A stretch of 64,000 nt of DNA, from positions 16,176 through 80,175 of the forward strand of contig JANYCA010000115.1 in the NCBI GenBank assembly GCA_025360525.1, written 5' to 3'. Shown one piece after another: positions 18,336 to 28,500 of the stretch. Position numbers and translations under genes: made by a program. The first letter of the stretch is position 1. Every line of letters begins with the position of its first letter. The DNA comes from Chitinophagaceae bacterium (GTDB lineage: Bacteria; Bacteroidota; Bacteroidia; Chitinophagales; Chitinophagaceae). Below the pieces are notes generated by a model, which searched no databases, was not told where the DNA came from, and saw only the letters and a list, made by a program, of their open reading frames with translations.

Positions 18336-19843
18336 TTTTGAAAAGAATATTGTGCAATTTTAAGGAAATGTTCTCTGCTAATTTGACGGAACCCTCTTGG
18401 CATATCTAAAATATTGGGTATAACTCCGTTTTCATTTAGCCACTTTAGGTTTGGTCGCTTTGGTAAAGATAACGCATAAATAAAGTTAACTACGAAGGGG
18501 CGACTTTTTTTGTTGTAGTTCCAATGTTCACTAAGTTTTTGGTCTGTAAAAACACTGCGTTTTCTACAAATAGAAAGGAATGAACTTTCATCATTTATGT
18601 TGTCAACAAGGGATTCCACAACACCTATTGTTGTTGCTACGCCTGTATGAATTGCATTGCCTTGGTCGCCTGTACGATAAAATACAATCAAATCTCCTGG
18701 CTTTAAATTTCGTTCATATGAACGTGAAATATAAACCTTACTCAAAGCATTGCGATGTGGTTCGTTTTCTGTGAAATTTATTGGTGATTCAGTTCTTAAA
18801 ATTGAATCAGGAAATAGTTCTGTATGATATGCAGGGTAGATTGGAACTATAAAAATGTTACTTTCTTTTGATAAGTAAGGAAAAGTGAGTTTTGGATTCT
18901 CTAAATTTATTTCCTGTTTCCTGTCAAAGTTTTTGATGTAAACTTTTTCATTTCCGTTTTCGGTTGATTTTATTCCGTGGAATATAAAACCCCATTCTTC
19001 AAGTAATTCAATAAGCCTAACTTGTTCTGGTCGCTTGTCAAAAATGGTTACATAAATTTCGTCAACATTGTATTGAAAGGCGTTGTCAAATATTATTTTT
19101 AAAAACCGTTCTCCAATTTTAAAACCATTACTGGTAACTTTAAATGTTCCAATCTTTAAACGCTTTTTCTTTTTAAACGCTGGTGTTATGTCGGAATAGT
19201 TTTCAGATTCGTCTTCTATTTTAATGTATAAGAAGGCAGAAAGAACTTCGTTGTGGTAGCAAGCATAAGAAATGTCATCTGATTTTTTGTTGTACCATTT
19301 GTCAAACCCTTGATAATCCTCTCGGAAGCTACCAAAAAATGCGTCCTCAATTTTTACTTGTACAAAATCAACTTTCTTAACAGCTAAGACCTTATAATTA
19401 ACTAATTCAGGGTTTTCTGCGGTAACTTTTTCAAGGTATTGGTCAATCTTGAAAACTCGATTTGAAATGCCCAACAAACTGGCTTTGGTATGTATCTTTT
19501 TATCTTCTGAAATTAAAATATTTACTCTGTCGCAGAATACTTCATTTAGAATAATTGTATCGTTTATGTCATTGGGTGTAACATCAATCTTGTTGCCAAC
19601 TTGTTTAATTGTGTCGCCTAATGGTGCAAGGTTTTTAATAACACTGTAACTGCCAATTTTGATATTCATGGTCTCAACCGTTTTGGGGTCTATGTTACGA
19701 TTGAGCTCTTCTATTGTTAGTGGATGAATATACTTTGAGTGCTTTAGTTTGTCAAGCCAATTAAAAAGAATTCCAATGTCGGTGTTTACTACTTTGCTGG
19801 CTTCTCTGTGAATTATGATATTTGTATCAAGTAAAACTTTCAT
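18332..19843 (-). CDS. PIN domain + GNAT-like domain + EVE/PUA-like C-terminus
   Basis: MKVLLDTNIIIHRE (PIN), middle region with GNAT-like pattern (DEIYVTIFDKRPEQVRLIELLEEWGFIFHG), C-terminal RSYERNLKPGDLIVFYRTGD...GVVESLVD (EVE/PUA-like). Confidence 0.65.
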   Translation of the reverse strand: MKVLLDTNIIIHREASKVVNTDIGILFNWLDKLKHSKYIHPLTIEELNRNIDPKTVETMNIKIGSYSVIKNLAPLGDTIKQVGNKIDVTPNDINDTIILNEVFCDRVNILISEDKKIHTKASLLGISNRVFKIDQYLEKVTAENPELVNYKVLAVKKVDFVQVKIEDAFFGSFREDYQGFDKWYNKKSDDISYACYHNEVLSAFLYIKIEDESENYSDITPAFKKKKRLKIGTFKVTSNGFKIGERFLKIIFDNAFQYNVDEIYVTIFDKRPEQVRLIELLEEWGFIFHGIKSTENGNEKVYIKNFDRKQEINLENPKLTFPYLSKESNIFIVPIYPAYHTELFPDSILRTESPINFTENEPHRNALSKVYISRSYERNLKPGDLIVFYRTGDQGNAIHTGVATTIGVVESLVDNINDESSFLSICRKRSVFTDQKLSEHWNYNKKSRPFVVNFIYALSLPKRPNLKWLNENGVIPNILDMPRGFRQISREHFLKIAQYSFQK

Positions 19844-19911
19844 ATGTCAGTTGTCAAATTATTAGCGTTGTCAAATAGCATAGCAGCCACCAATTGATAA
19901 AGTTGATAGGC

Positions 19912-21612
19912 TTATTGTTGCACCGTAAGATTTACCCCTGTGTTTACGGTTAGTGAGCCCGCAGGCTTTTCTACCTTCAGGGATTTGCAACTGGCATTAC
20001 CTGTAACAATTACATTATTCCTAATTGTAACATCGGCGGTGGCAGGTGGTACAATGCCTCCCTGCCAGGTAGCTGGTGCATTCCAATTGCCGTTTGCAAT
20101 AGTTGTATAGGATGTGCTTGCTGCAGCTCCCTCCAAAACGCCCGCAGCAGAAATTTTTGCAGCATAAATATCAATTGCCGATTCCGCATTTCTATTATCG
20201 CCCCAATTAATGATTACAGAACCTGCATTGCTTTTTACTAGCTGGCCTCTAAAAGGGAAGGCACCTGAATTGCTGCAAACATCCTTGCCTGTGGCACCCC
20301 ATTGCAACGCACCGCTATTATTTATTTTTTGAGCCTTTAGGAAGTAAGAAGGATCTGTCCAGTTAAATATGTAGTTGCCGCTTCCATCTTCCGTCATATC
20401 GTTGCTTAATGATGCATAATATCCGGCATCATCAATTATTTTAACACCATTGGTAGTCCAGCCAACGGTTCCATTGCTTAATACTCGTTGGGCATACGAA
20501 GCCGAAGAATTGGGTACGGCATCCCTGTTATCATTAAAAAATGCAACCATTCCACCTGCACCGTCAGTAACAGTTTTTATAAGAAACTGTGTACTATCTG
20601 CAGTACAAACCGGCACACCAGCAGCCGCCCATTGCCTTGCACCGGAAGCGTTTAATCTTTGAGCATAAAAATTATTGGGGCCATTATTATCACCGGTATA
20701 ATCATCAAATAGCAAGATGACTCCACCAGCCCCATCAGCAACACTGGAATAAGATTGACCGAATAAGTTGCTGGGGTATTGGTTAAACGGTTGAGTGTTT
20801 ACAGCAACACCATTAGTTGTCCATTGTAGCGCTCCGGTGCTACTGATTCGCTGGGCATAAATATCAATATTGTCAAATTCATCATTGGCTGATTGATTGC
20901 TGTTACGGGTGTCTGCAAAGCATATAATGGCGCCATTGCTGCCATCGGGAATTATGTCCTCGGCAGCACGTATACCATTTGCTGTGCAAATTTGTACGCC
21001 TCCGGCCGACCAAAGCGCCGTGCCGGCGCTGTTGTATTTTTGTGCAAACACCTGGCTATAAGTAGTAAGATTAGTAGCTGTGTTATACTCAGATTCGGTC
21101 CAGCAAATGATAACCCCGGTGCCTCCGTCAGAACATAACTTAGATGAATACGCTTCCCTTAAATTGTTGCTGATATTTACTCTTATGCCATTTAGCGCCC
21201 ATGCCGGGTTTCCGGCATTATCAATATGCTGTATATAAATTTCGCCATCTGGGGCACTTCTATAATCTACCCATGAAATATAGATACCACCATTGCCGTC
21301 CGGAATGGCACTTGTTAGGTATTTTTCTGCCGCATTAACACAAACAGGTTTTGGAGTACTGGCGTTGCCCCATTGTACCTGTCCTGAATTATTTATTCGT
21401 TGTACATAAAGCTCACTAGAACTATTATTTGTAGCGTAAGACTCAAAAACGATAATTGCTCCATTTGTTCCATCTGCTATGGAAATTTTATTTTGTTCAC
21501 TTGCAGGAGCGATACATACAGGTGTGCCTCCACTAACCGGGTCACTGCTCCACTGGGCAAATAAATTGAGGCTTAAAATAATAAAAGTAAGAAAAAGGTA
21601 ATTCTTCTTCAT
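19912..21612 (-). CDS. Secreted protein with repeated WxxNG...ISWxDxR-type beta repeats
   Basis: Signal peptide; repeated YAQRINxxGxxxWxxxGVxVC units; C-terminal ADVTIRNNVIVTGNASCKSLKVEKPAGSLTVNTGVNLTV module. Confidence 0.65.
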   Translation of the reverse strand: MKKNYLFLTFIILSLNLFAQWSSDPVSGGTPVCIAPASEQNKISIADGTNGAIIVFESYATNNSSSELYVQRINNSGQVQWGNASTPKPVCVNAAEKYLTSAIPDGNGGIYISWVDYRSAPDGEIYIQHIDNAGNPAWALNGIRVNISNNLREAYSSKLCSDGGTGVIICWTESEYNTATNLTTYSQVFAQKYNSAGTALWSAGGVQICTANGIRAAEDIIPDGSNGAIICFADTRNSNQSANDEFDNIDIYAQRISSTGALQWTTNGVAVNTQPFNQYPSNLFGQSYSSVADGAGGVILLFDDYTGDNNGPNNFYAQRLNASGARQWAAAGVPVCTADSTQFLIKTVTDGAGGMVAFFNDNRDAVPNSSASYAQRVLSNGTVGWTTNGVKIIDDAGYYASLSNDMTEDGSGNYIFNWTDPSYFLKAQKINNSGALQWGATGKDVCSNSGAFPFRGQLVKSNAGSVIINWGDNRNAESAIDIYAAKISAAGVLEGAAASTSYTTIANGNWNAPATWQGGIVPPATADVTIRNNVIVTGNASCKSLKVEKPAGSLTVNTGVNLTVQQ

Positions 21613-22029
21613 GACGATAATTTTAAAAATGGTTAATATGGTTTTATCCGGAATAGGGGGCTATTAAACTGGGAAAAGGATATTTAAAATTACTGATTTT
21701 TTTATCATTTATTTTTTGATTTTATAATAATCATGCTGGCCAATAATTGTTTTTCTTTTATTTATCAATTAATAAGAAAAGATACAAGTATCACAATTTA
21801 TAAGTGATATCGTTATTGTTGTCCAACCCAGTTTTGCTACAGTTGAATTCAACATAAATTTTAATTTTTAAACCATATACAACGCACTTGTTTAATTGCA
21901 AACCTTAACAAACTATTCATAAATATTAAGTATTGATGCACAATATTTGATTTAGATGATAGTTATAGAGAGATAATCTCTACCAAAAATAAAAAGGCGC
22001 CATGCCTGTCACTATTTAAAAACATAAAT

Positions 22030-22542
22030 ATGAAAGCTGAAATTAAAAATGTTCCAACACACGCTATACTGGAACAAGTAACAAATAACACCACCAGTTG
22101 GGTTGGCCACCGGTCAAGAGATAACGAAGACCTTGCCTCGGGACAAACATTTATTGCAACATCTGAAGGTGACCTTGAAAAAATAGAAGTTTTTTCAGCT
22201 GTTGTTACAAAGCCCGGAAAGATGATTATGACTTTGCACAATTTCGATTCTCAACAAAAAAGCTGGGGACCTGTATTAGGCTCTGCCAGTGTAGATGTTA
22301 ATAACAGTGAAACCGGCAAATGGCTTGCTTTTAAAATTCCGGGAATGCATTTAAATAAAGGCAAAGCATATGGCTTTCGCCTGGAGAGTCCGGATACGTA
22401 TGTGGGTGTTGGTGAAGCTGCAGGCAGCCATCAAAAACCTCCATATAGTTCGGGGCAAGAATGGCAGTTTACAAAAAATCATAAAAGCGAAAATAGCTTT
22501 TCTTATTTCAGCCTGGCCTTTAAAATTGATACCAGGGCTTAA
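22030..22542 (+). CDS. Hypothetical protein, beta-rich
   Basis: 170 aa ORF with good start, followed by a canonical terminator. Confidence 0.7.
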   Translation: MKAEIKNVPTHAILEQVTNNTTSWVGHRSRDNEDLASGQTFIATSEGDLEKIEVFSAVVTKPGKMIMTLHNFDSQQKSWGPVLGSASVDVNNSETGKWLAFKIPGMHLNKGKAYGFRLESPDTYVGVGEAAGSHQKPPYSSGQEWQFTKNHKSENSFSYFSLAFKIDTRA

Positions 22543-22568
22543 AAATTGTTTTATTATAGCATAAAACT

Positions 22569-22593
22569 CAACCGTAAACGGTTGGTTTTTTTT
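22569..22593 (+). terminator. Intrinsic terminator
   Basis: CAACCG-TAAA-CGGTTG followed by GTTTTTTTT. Confidence 0.88.
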
Positions 22594-22649
22594 ATGTAGT
22601 GGTAAGATGAATTTTGTTTTTAGCAGATGGCGAGTTTTGCCAATTTGCA

Positions 22650-23468
22650 TTATTGGTACACCCTTACATAATCTATTTCCATTTTTTGAGGAAAGACGGT
22701 ATCATCTACGCCAAATTTTCCGCCCCAATTTCCACCAACCGCAATGTTCAGCAGCAGGTGAAATGGTTTATCAAAAGGCCATGCCTCCGGGCTTGTATGG
22801 TTATTAAGGTATTGATGAAACTGCAGATTATCTATAAAAAATACGATGCTGTCGGCAGCCCATTCAATACTGTAAACATGAAATGCTGTTGACAAATTTT
22901 TTCTGTTTACGCCTTCTGTTTTTTGTTTTCCATTAGCACCATTGTATAAACCAGTGTGTACCGTGCTCAGTGCTGAATCTGGCCAGTAACCCACATTTTC
23001 CATAATATCTATTTCTCCGCTATGCGGCCATCCTCCATACTCGGAATTGGTGGGTAACATCCATATTGCCGGCCATAAACCCCTGCCAGCAGGTAATTTT
23101 GCTTTTATGTCCAAACGGCCATATTGCCAATTGCCTTTATTTTTTGTGGCTAACCTGGCGGAAGTATAGGATGCCCCCGAGAAATTTTCTTTTCTTGTTT
23201 CAATTATTAATTTCCCCTCTTCAACCCTTGAGTTTTCTAACCTGTTCCAGGAATAATATTGTAATTCGTTGTTACCCCAGCCACAGGCTTCCGGGCAGCC
23301 TGTTCCTTTGTCGTAACTCCATTTGCTACTATCGGGTAGGCCCTTGTAATTAAATTCATCTTGCCAAACCAGGTTTTTAAAATTGCTTTGAGCAAAGGTG
23401 CTGCTGCAAAAAAAATGAAACGCTAAAAGAAGGCTTACAATGCGTAAATGTTGGGTAAGATTATTCAT
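22650..23468 (-). CDS. GH16 family beta-glucanase
   Basis: Signal peptide; WPHSGEIDIMENVG (ExDxxE catalytic motif); WPAIWMLP. Confidence 0.95.
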   Translation of the reverse strand: MNNLTQHLRIVSLLLAFHFFCSSTFAQSNFKNLVWQDEFNYKGLPDSSKWSYDKGTGCPEACGWGNNELQYYSWNRLENSRVEEGKLIIETRKENFSGASYTSARLATKNKGNWQYGRLDIKAKLPAGRGLWPAIWMLPTNSEYGGWPHSGEIDIMENVGYWPDSALSTVHTGLYNGANGKQKTEGVNRKNLSTAFHVYSIEWAADSIVFFIDNLQFHQYLNNHTSPEAWPFDKPFHLLLNIAVGGNWGGKFGVDDTVFPQKMEIDYVRVYQ

Positions 23469-23616
23469 TAAGACGGTATTTTTTTTAACTATCGGTATAG
23501 AAAACGTTTGTGTAAATTAAATTTATTTAAGTGATCACTACTCAATTTAATTACTGTATTCCTATTTAATTCCTGCAATAAAACATATTTTTAAAGTAGT
23601 GCACCGTTCATCAAAA

Positions 23617-24537
23617 TCACTTTTCCATAACTAATTTTGGCGTTCTGTCTATCCTGAAAAGACCCCAGTGTTTTTCAGGTTCTAAGGGTTCGTGAGAGCC
23701 TTTCCAGGATTCGTCAAAGGCTTCAAAAACAAATGTTAGAATTCCTTCGCTATCTGTCCAATTTATCAGGTCATTAAAGTAAATTTTTTGATTTTCTTCG
23801 CTCACATGAAGCGCTTCTATGCCCCTTCCGTTAGAATTGGTAGCCCATCCTGCCTCCGTAATTACTGCAGGTTTATCGGGATACATTTTGGCAACTGAAT
23901 AGTAGTTTTCTTTGGTATAATTTAATGCTTCGTGAATATTTTTATATTCCCAAACAGGATAGGTATGAATGGATATAAAATCAACCTCATCTACCAGCGG
24001 CTTTAGTTTACTTAACCAGGGCACATAATTTTCGCAAAAAGTTACAGGTTGTTTCGCAGCTGCTTTAATACGTTTTACATAGTCGATAACACTCGACACC
24101 GGCACATAATGATCTGTCCAATCTACACAGGCCTCATTGCCCGCCGAAATGGTGCAGATGATGGTTGGATATTGATTGGCTAAACGGATGAGTTTGTTAA
24201 CCTGGTTTAGGTTTTGAATACGGTTTTGGATTAGTTCTTCTTCTGTGTAAACACCGCCACCCCAGGGACAACCAAAATTATTCAATTCGGCTACAATGTA
24301 GGCGCCCAGCATTACCAGGAAAGGTAATTTTTCCTTTTCAATTACTTTCAGAACGGTTTCTGCATGTTCATCACAGTCATATAAGCGAAGGTATTTCCAG
24401 TGTTCCTGTAATAAAATCAAATCTTCTTTTACTTCATCGTAAGAAGGGGATATACCACCGGGTTGTTGACCCTCTCTAAAACCAGAATAACAAATGGCTC
24501 TTCCGGGAGATAAATTCAATGCTTTAAAACTGTTCAT
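23617..24537 (-). CDS. GH17-like glycosidase/transglycosylase, no signal peptide
   Basis: ISAGNEACVDW, VDFISIHTYPVWEY, AVITEAGWATN, FEAFDESWKG. Confidence 0.82.
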   Translation of the reverse strand: MNSFKALNLSPGRAICYSGFREGQQPGGISPSYDEVKEDLILLQEHWKYLRLYDCDEHAETVLKVIEKEKLPFLVMLGAYIVAELNNFGCPWGGGVYTEEELIQNRIQNLNQVNKLIRLANQYPTIICTISAGNEACVDWTDHYVPVSSVIDYVKRIKAAAKQPVTFCENYVPWLSKLKPLVDEVDFISIHTYPVWEYKNIHEALNYTKENYYSVAKMYPDKPAVITEAGWATNSNGRGIEALHVSEENQKIYFNDLINWTDSEGILTFVFEAFDESWKGSHEPLEPEKHWGLFRIDRTPKLVMEK

Positions 24538-25463
24538 TAATATTTTAGTTTTTCATTTTTGTCCCAAATACCCCAATAAGCCCCCACTTCTCCTTCTGCG
24601 CCCACTTTCCATGATTCATCAAAAGACGAGAAATAAAAAATGTCGATATTCTCTTCCCTGCACCAAAGCTGGGCATTGATAAAATACTTGATCGCATTTT
24701 CTTCGGATGGATGCGAATCTTTAAAAGGCTCACCCTTACTTGGCCACCCTGTTTCTGTAATAATCACTTTTTTACCATTGCCCGCATGTAAAGCCTGGTG
24801 GTACATTTGTTTCATGTGACCCAAAGAATATTCCAGGTTACAGCCTTCCCAAAAAGGATAGCAGTTGGTTAATATTACATCGCAGGCTGCAGTAATCCTT
24901 GGCTTAATAGAAAACTCGTAGTAGGCATCAACATAGCCTACAGGAATATTTTCAGGAATGGCTTTTTTTACCCTTCCAATAAATGCCAGCAGTTCATCTT
25001 CGGATAAATCCTTGCGATACATTACCTCGTTGCCTACGGCTGCAATATCTACAAAACCTTCGTTACAAAGTTTTATCAGGCCTTCAATTTCTCTTTCATT
25101 CACTTCTGCATCGTGGCCCAACCATGCGCCCACCAAGGTTTTAATACCAAATTCATGCGCAATCATCGGGATAAATTCATTTCCTTCTGTACAGGAGAAG
25201 GAGCGTACCCATTTGGTATAAGGAGCAATAATTTCCATTCTACGGCGAACCTGCTCTTCTGAGATAATGTCACCTGGCTTTTGTCCGTCTTCATACAAAC
25301 TAAAGCAAAATCCATGTACCCCGTTTTTAAATATATCTGCAAATGAATTTTTTAATTCAACAGATGATTTTCCTGTGAAATCAAGCCCATGATAATTATC
25401 AGTGGCGATATTTTCATCAAATTGTATCTGATAAAATGAATCATCTTTTCTACTGAATGACAT
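24537..25463 (-). CDS. GH17-like glycosidase, no signal peptide
   Basis: AAVGNEVMYRKDL, NCYPFWEGCNLEYS, VIITETGWPSKG, FSSFDESWK. Confidence 0.85.
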   Translation of the reverse strand: MSFSRKDDSFYQIQFDENIATDNYHGLDFTGKSSVELKNSFADIFKNGVHGFCFSLYEDGQKPGDIISEEQVRRRMEIIAPYTKWVRSFSCTEGNEFIPMIAHEFGIKTLVGAWLGHDAEVNEREIEGLIKLCNEGFVDIAAVGNEVMYRKDLSEDELLAFIGRVKKAIPENIPVGYVDAYYEFSIKPRITAACDVILTNCYPFWEGCNLEYSLGHMKQMYHQALHAGNGKKVIITETGWPSKGEPFKDSHPSEENAIKYFINAQLWCREENIDIFYFSSFDESWKVGAEGEVGAYWGIWDKNEKLKY

Positions 25464-25517
25464 AGTTTTTATTGTTTGTTTTTTATAAAATAAAATCTAT
25501 TATTCCCATTCTGTTGT

Positions 25518-28500
25518 TTATTTCAACACATTTAAAATTACCCCCGGCGCAATGGTTACAGTTGTGCCTGAAGCACACATAATACTTTTAACAGTAGTGG
25601 AGGCATTTACAATGGGATACCTTGGCCTGCCTGCGGATATAGTAATTATTGATGTTGCCGTTGGTACGGTATTGCCACTCCAGTTGGCTGCATTTTCCCA
25701 ATCAGTACTTACATTGCCAGTCCAGCTGATCATACTGCCGGGTGCATTTTGATAAATATCATCAAAAAAGAAGGTGGAATTGGAACTTCCATCGCCTGTG
25801 CTTCCGAAGTCGAACATCAACACCAGTTTGTTATAAACATTGGATGGCTTACCGGAAAAATTCCAGGTGAGCATTTCCCATATATTGGCAAGTGTTGTAT
25901 TTGTTGACATTTCAGAAGGACTTACATCTCCCTCCAGTTTTAACAAAACAGGCACACCTACCCTTGGCGAATAAACCTTTATAGAAAATGTACTCAGCGT
26001 AGTAAAGTTGATCTTTTGATTTAGGGTGAGATAGCTTCCTGCCCATGTTGCCCCGCCGTTTCTAACAATCTTTCCAACCTTTTTACTTGAATTAAAAACG
26101 GCTGGATAAGGATTTACATTTACTGATCCGGCACCGCCGTTAAAGTCAGTAAATACATAAGTGCCCTCCAATTCGAAATCGATGGGGAGTGTAATTGCAA
26201 AAGGAGCGCCATCCTGTGTTACTGTAATAGTTTTAGCTTGCAGCCCATCGCCGGTAAAAGTGATGATTGCAGTGCGGTTGTTGGTGCCGTTGTTATCTGA
26301 AGCAGTCGCTGTAATTACGGCAATACCTGTTCCGCTTGTGGCGCTCAGCGTTAACCATGATTGGTCCGAAGATACCGTCCAGGCGACATTAGAGGTTATT
26401 TCAATATTCTTAGCTGTATTCGCTTGATACAGAAATTGCATGCTCACCGGCGTCATCTGTGCGTAAGTAACGCCGCCCGCATTTTGTGTTACCGTTATCA
26501 TCTGGTCGCTTACACCACTTGCCGAAAAGGTGAGCGTGGCAATCTTTGCTTCCGTTGTTTGATTTTCCTGGGCAGTTAGGGTAGTTGTTGCATCCCCAAA
26601 AGCAGTAGCTGGCGCAACCGTTAACCAGCTTTGATTGCTAACAGCTGTCCAATTAACATTGGCAGTAACACTAACCGTTTTTTTGCTGTTGGCAAATTCT
26701 TCAATAGCAACAGCATTTGACGAAACGTTTAAATAAGTGGAAGCGGATCCCTTATAGGCAAAAGAAATTTTCCCCATATTGAAGCCAGCCTTGTCAAATG
26801 CCAGGCGGATTACATGCTGTCCGGCAGGTAAAATAACCCCAACCACCATTTTGGTGGCCCATAAGGTCCAATCTGCATTGGTAAAGGCAACTGTAATGTT
26901 ATTTGCAACGGTATTGCCATCTACCTCTATATGAAAAGGACCACCGCCTCCTGTGTTACCGGAAGCATACCGGATAGAAAGATCGTAGGTGCCTGCCTGT
27001 GCAATGTTAACAGTGTATTCTAACCACTCTCCATCGTTAATATAGCTAACCGTATTTCCTTCGCCTGTGGTAGGGCCGGCATCAACATACTCGGGGCTTC
27101 TGAAACTGCCTGCCTCATTAGCAGTGCTGGCATCGAAGTATGAAATATTCTGACCAATCCCTCCTTCATAATAATCATAATTACCGGGCTCTATCACCTG
27201 CGAAGGAATAGAAACAATATTTCGCTGGTAAGCCAGTTGAGCGCCTACAACTACCGATAACACATTGGAAATTTCTAAACCTGTTCCCACGTACACCTTG
27301 GCATAAAAGCCATGTATCCTTGAAGGTAAATTGGCAGTATTAATGGTGTAAGGAGCAGTAGCCGCAGTACCAATTAGTTCTGTGCCATCATAAAATTCCA
27401 CTTTTGTAATGCCTGCACCTGTTACCGCTGCCGTTAGTGCTACCATTCCGTTAGCGGCTATCTGCATTTGGGAAGCAGACAAAATTGCTGCAACTGCAAT
27501 GTCTTTGCTTGTCTTAATGGTTCTGGCAGGGACAACCATCAAAAAACCATCGGAGTAGGTAACAGTGATTGCTGATGCACCGTAATTATGTGCCACATAC
27601 GTTTTATCACCGGCTTTATTAAATACCGCAGCGATGGGATAGTTGCAGGTTACCGTTGCATCTACCGTACCCAATCCATTAAAACTATGCAGCCAGTGGT
27701 AGGTTTGCGCATCTGAATTACCAAATTTGAGTTTAAAGTTGGGATAATTATTATACAGGGCCAGTGCTGCTGCCGGATCGCTAAATGCCCGGAAAGACCA
27801 GTAGGTCTCAAACCATAAATTATCATTTGGCGTATTGGTAAGTACACCCGTCTTTGCTGTCATATCATTCCACAGTGCCTGGGCATAAGTTTTATTGTAC
27901 CCCAGGTACAGATGAGAGCCTGTCATTGGAACCATGTTAATGCCATACATGGCAGCTATATCTGCTGTCCAAAAGGTATTTCGATCCTGGCCGTTACCCC
28001 ATACACGGGAAGCCATCATTTGCGAATAGCTGGGTGCAAAATTCCGGTCGCTCATATCAAACCAATATTCTTCAATGGCGGTTTGTTCTGTGGAATATAA
28101 GTAAATACCCAAATCACGTATTTCAGCATCTCCGGTAAGCTCACCCCAATGAATGAGCGATGCGTTAAAGTTCATCGCTTCTGATGATGATTCCTGGTTG
28201 TTGCCATGTGGTTCGGCATTCAAAAGGCCTGTTGCAAATGCATGGCCTGCATAGGGGCTAAAATGCCGGAGAAAAGGAAATAGGGTATTGGTTCGGTCAG
28301 GATTGGCCGCATCATTTATCAACATATTAATCATTGGCCCCCATTGGGAAGCCCATCCTGGCTGAAACTGTTCAATAGCCGCAGCTGCACTAATAAAATA
28401 GCCATAGTGAAAATGGTGATCATTTATGTTGGCATCAGATGAATGGCCGGCCGGATAGCCAATTAAAGTGGTCCATTTACTATCATAATAAAAAACAAAA

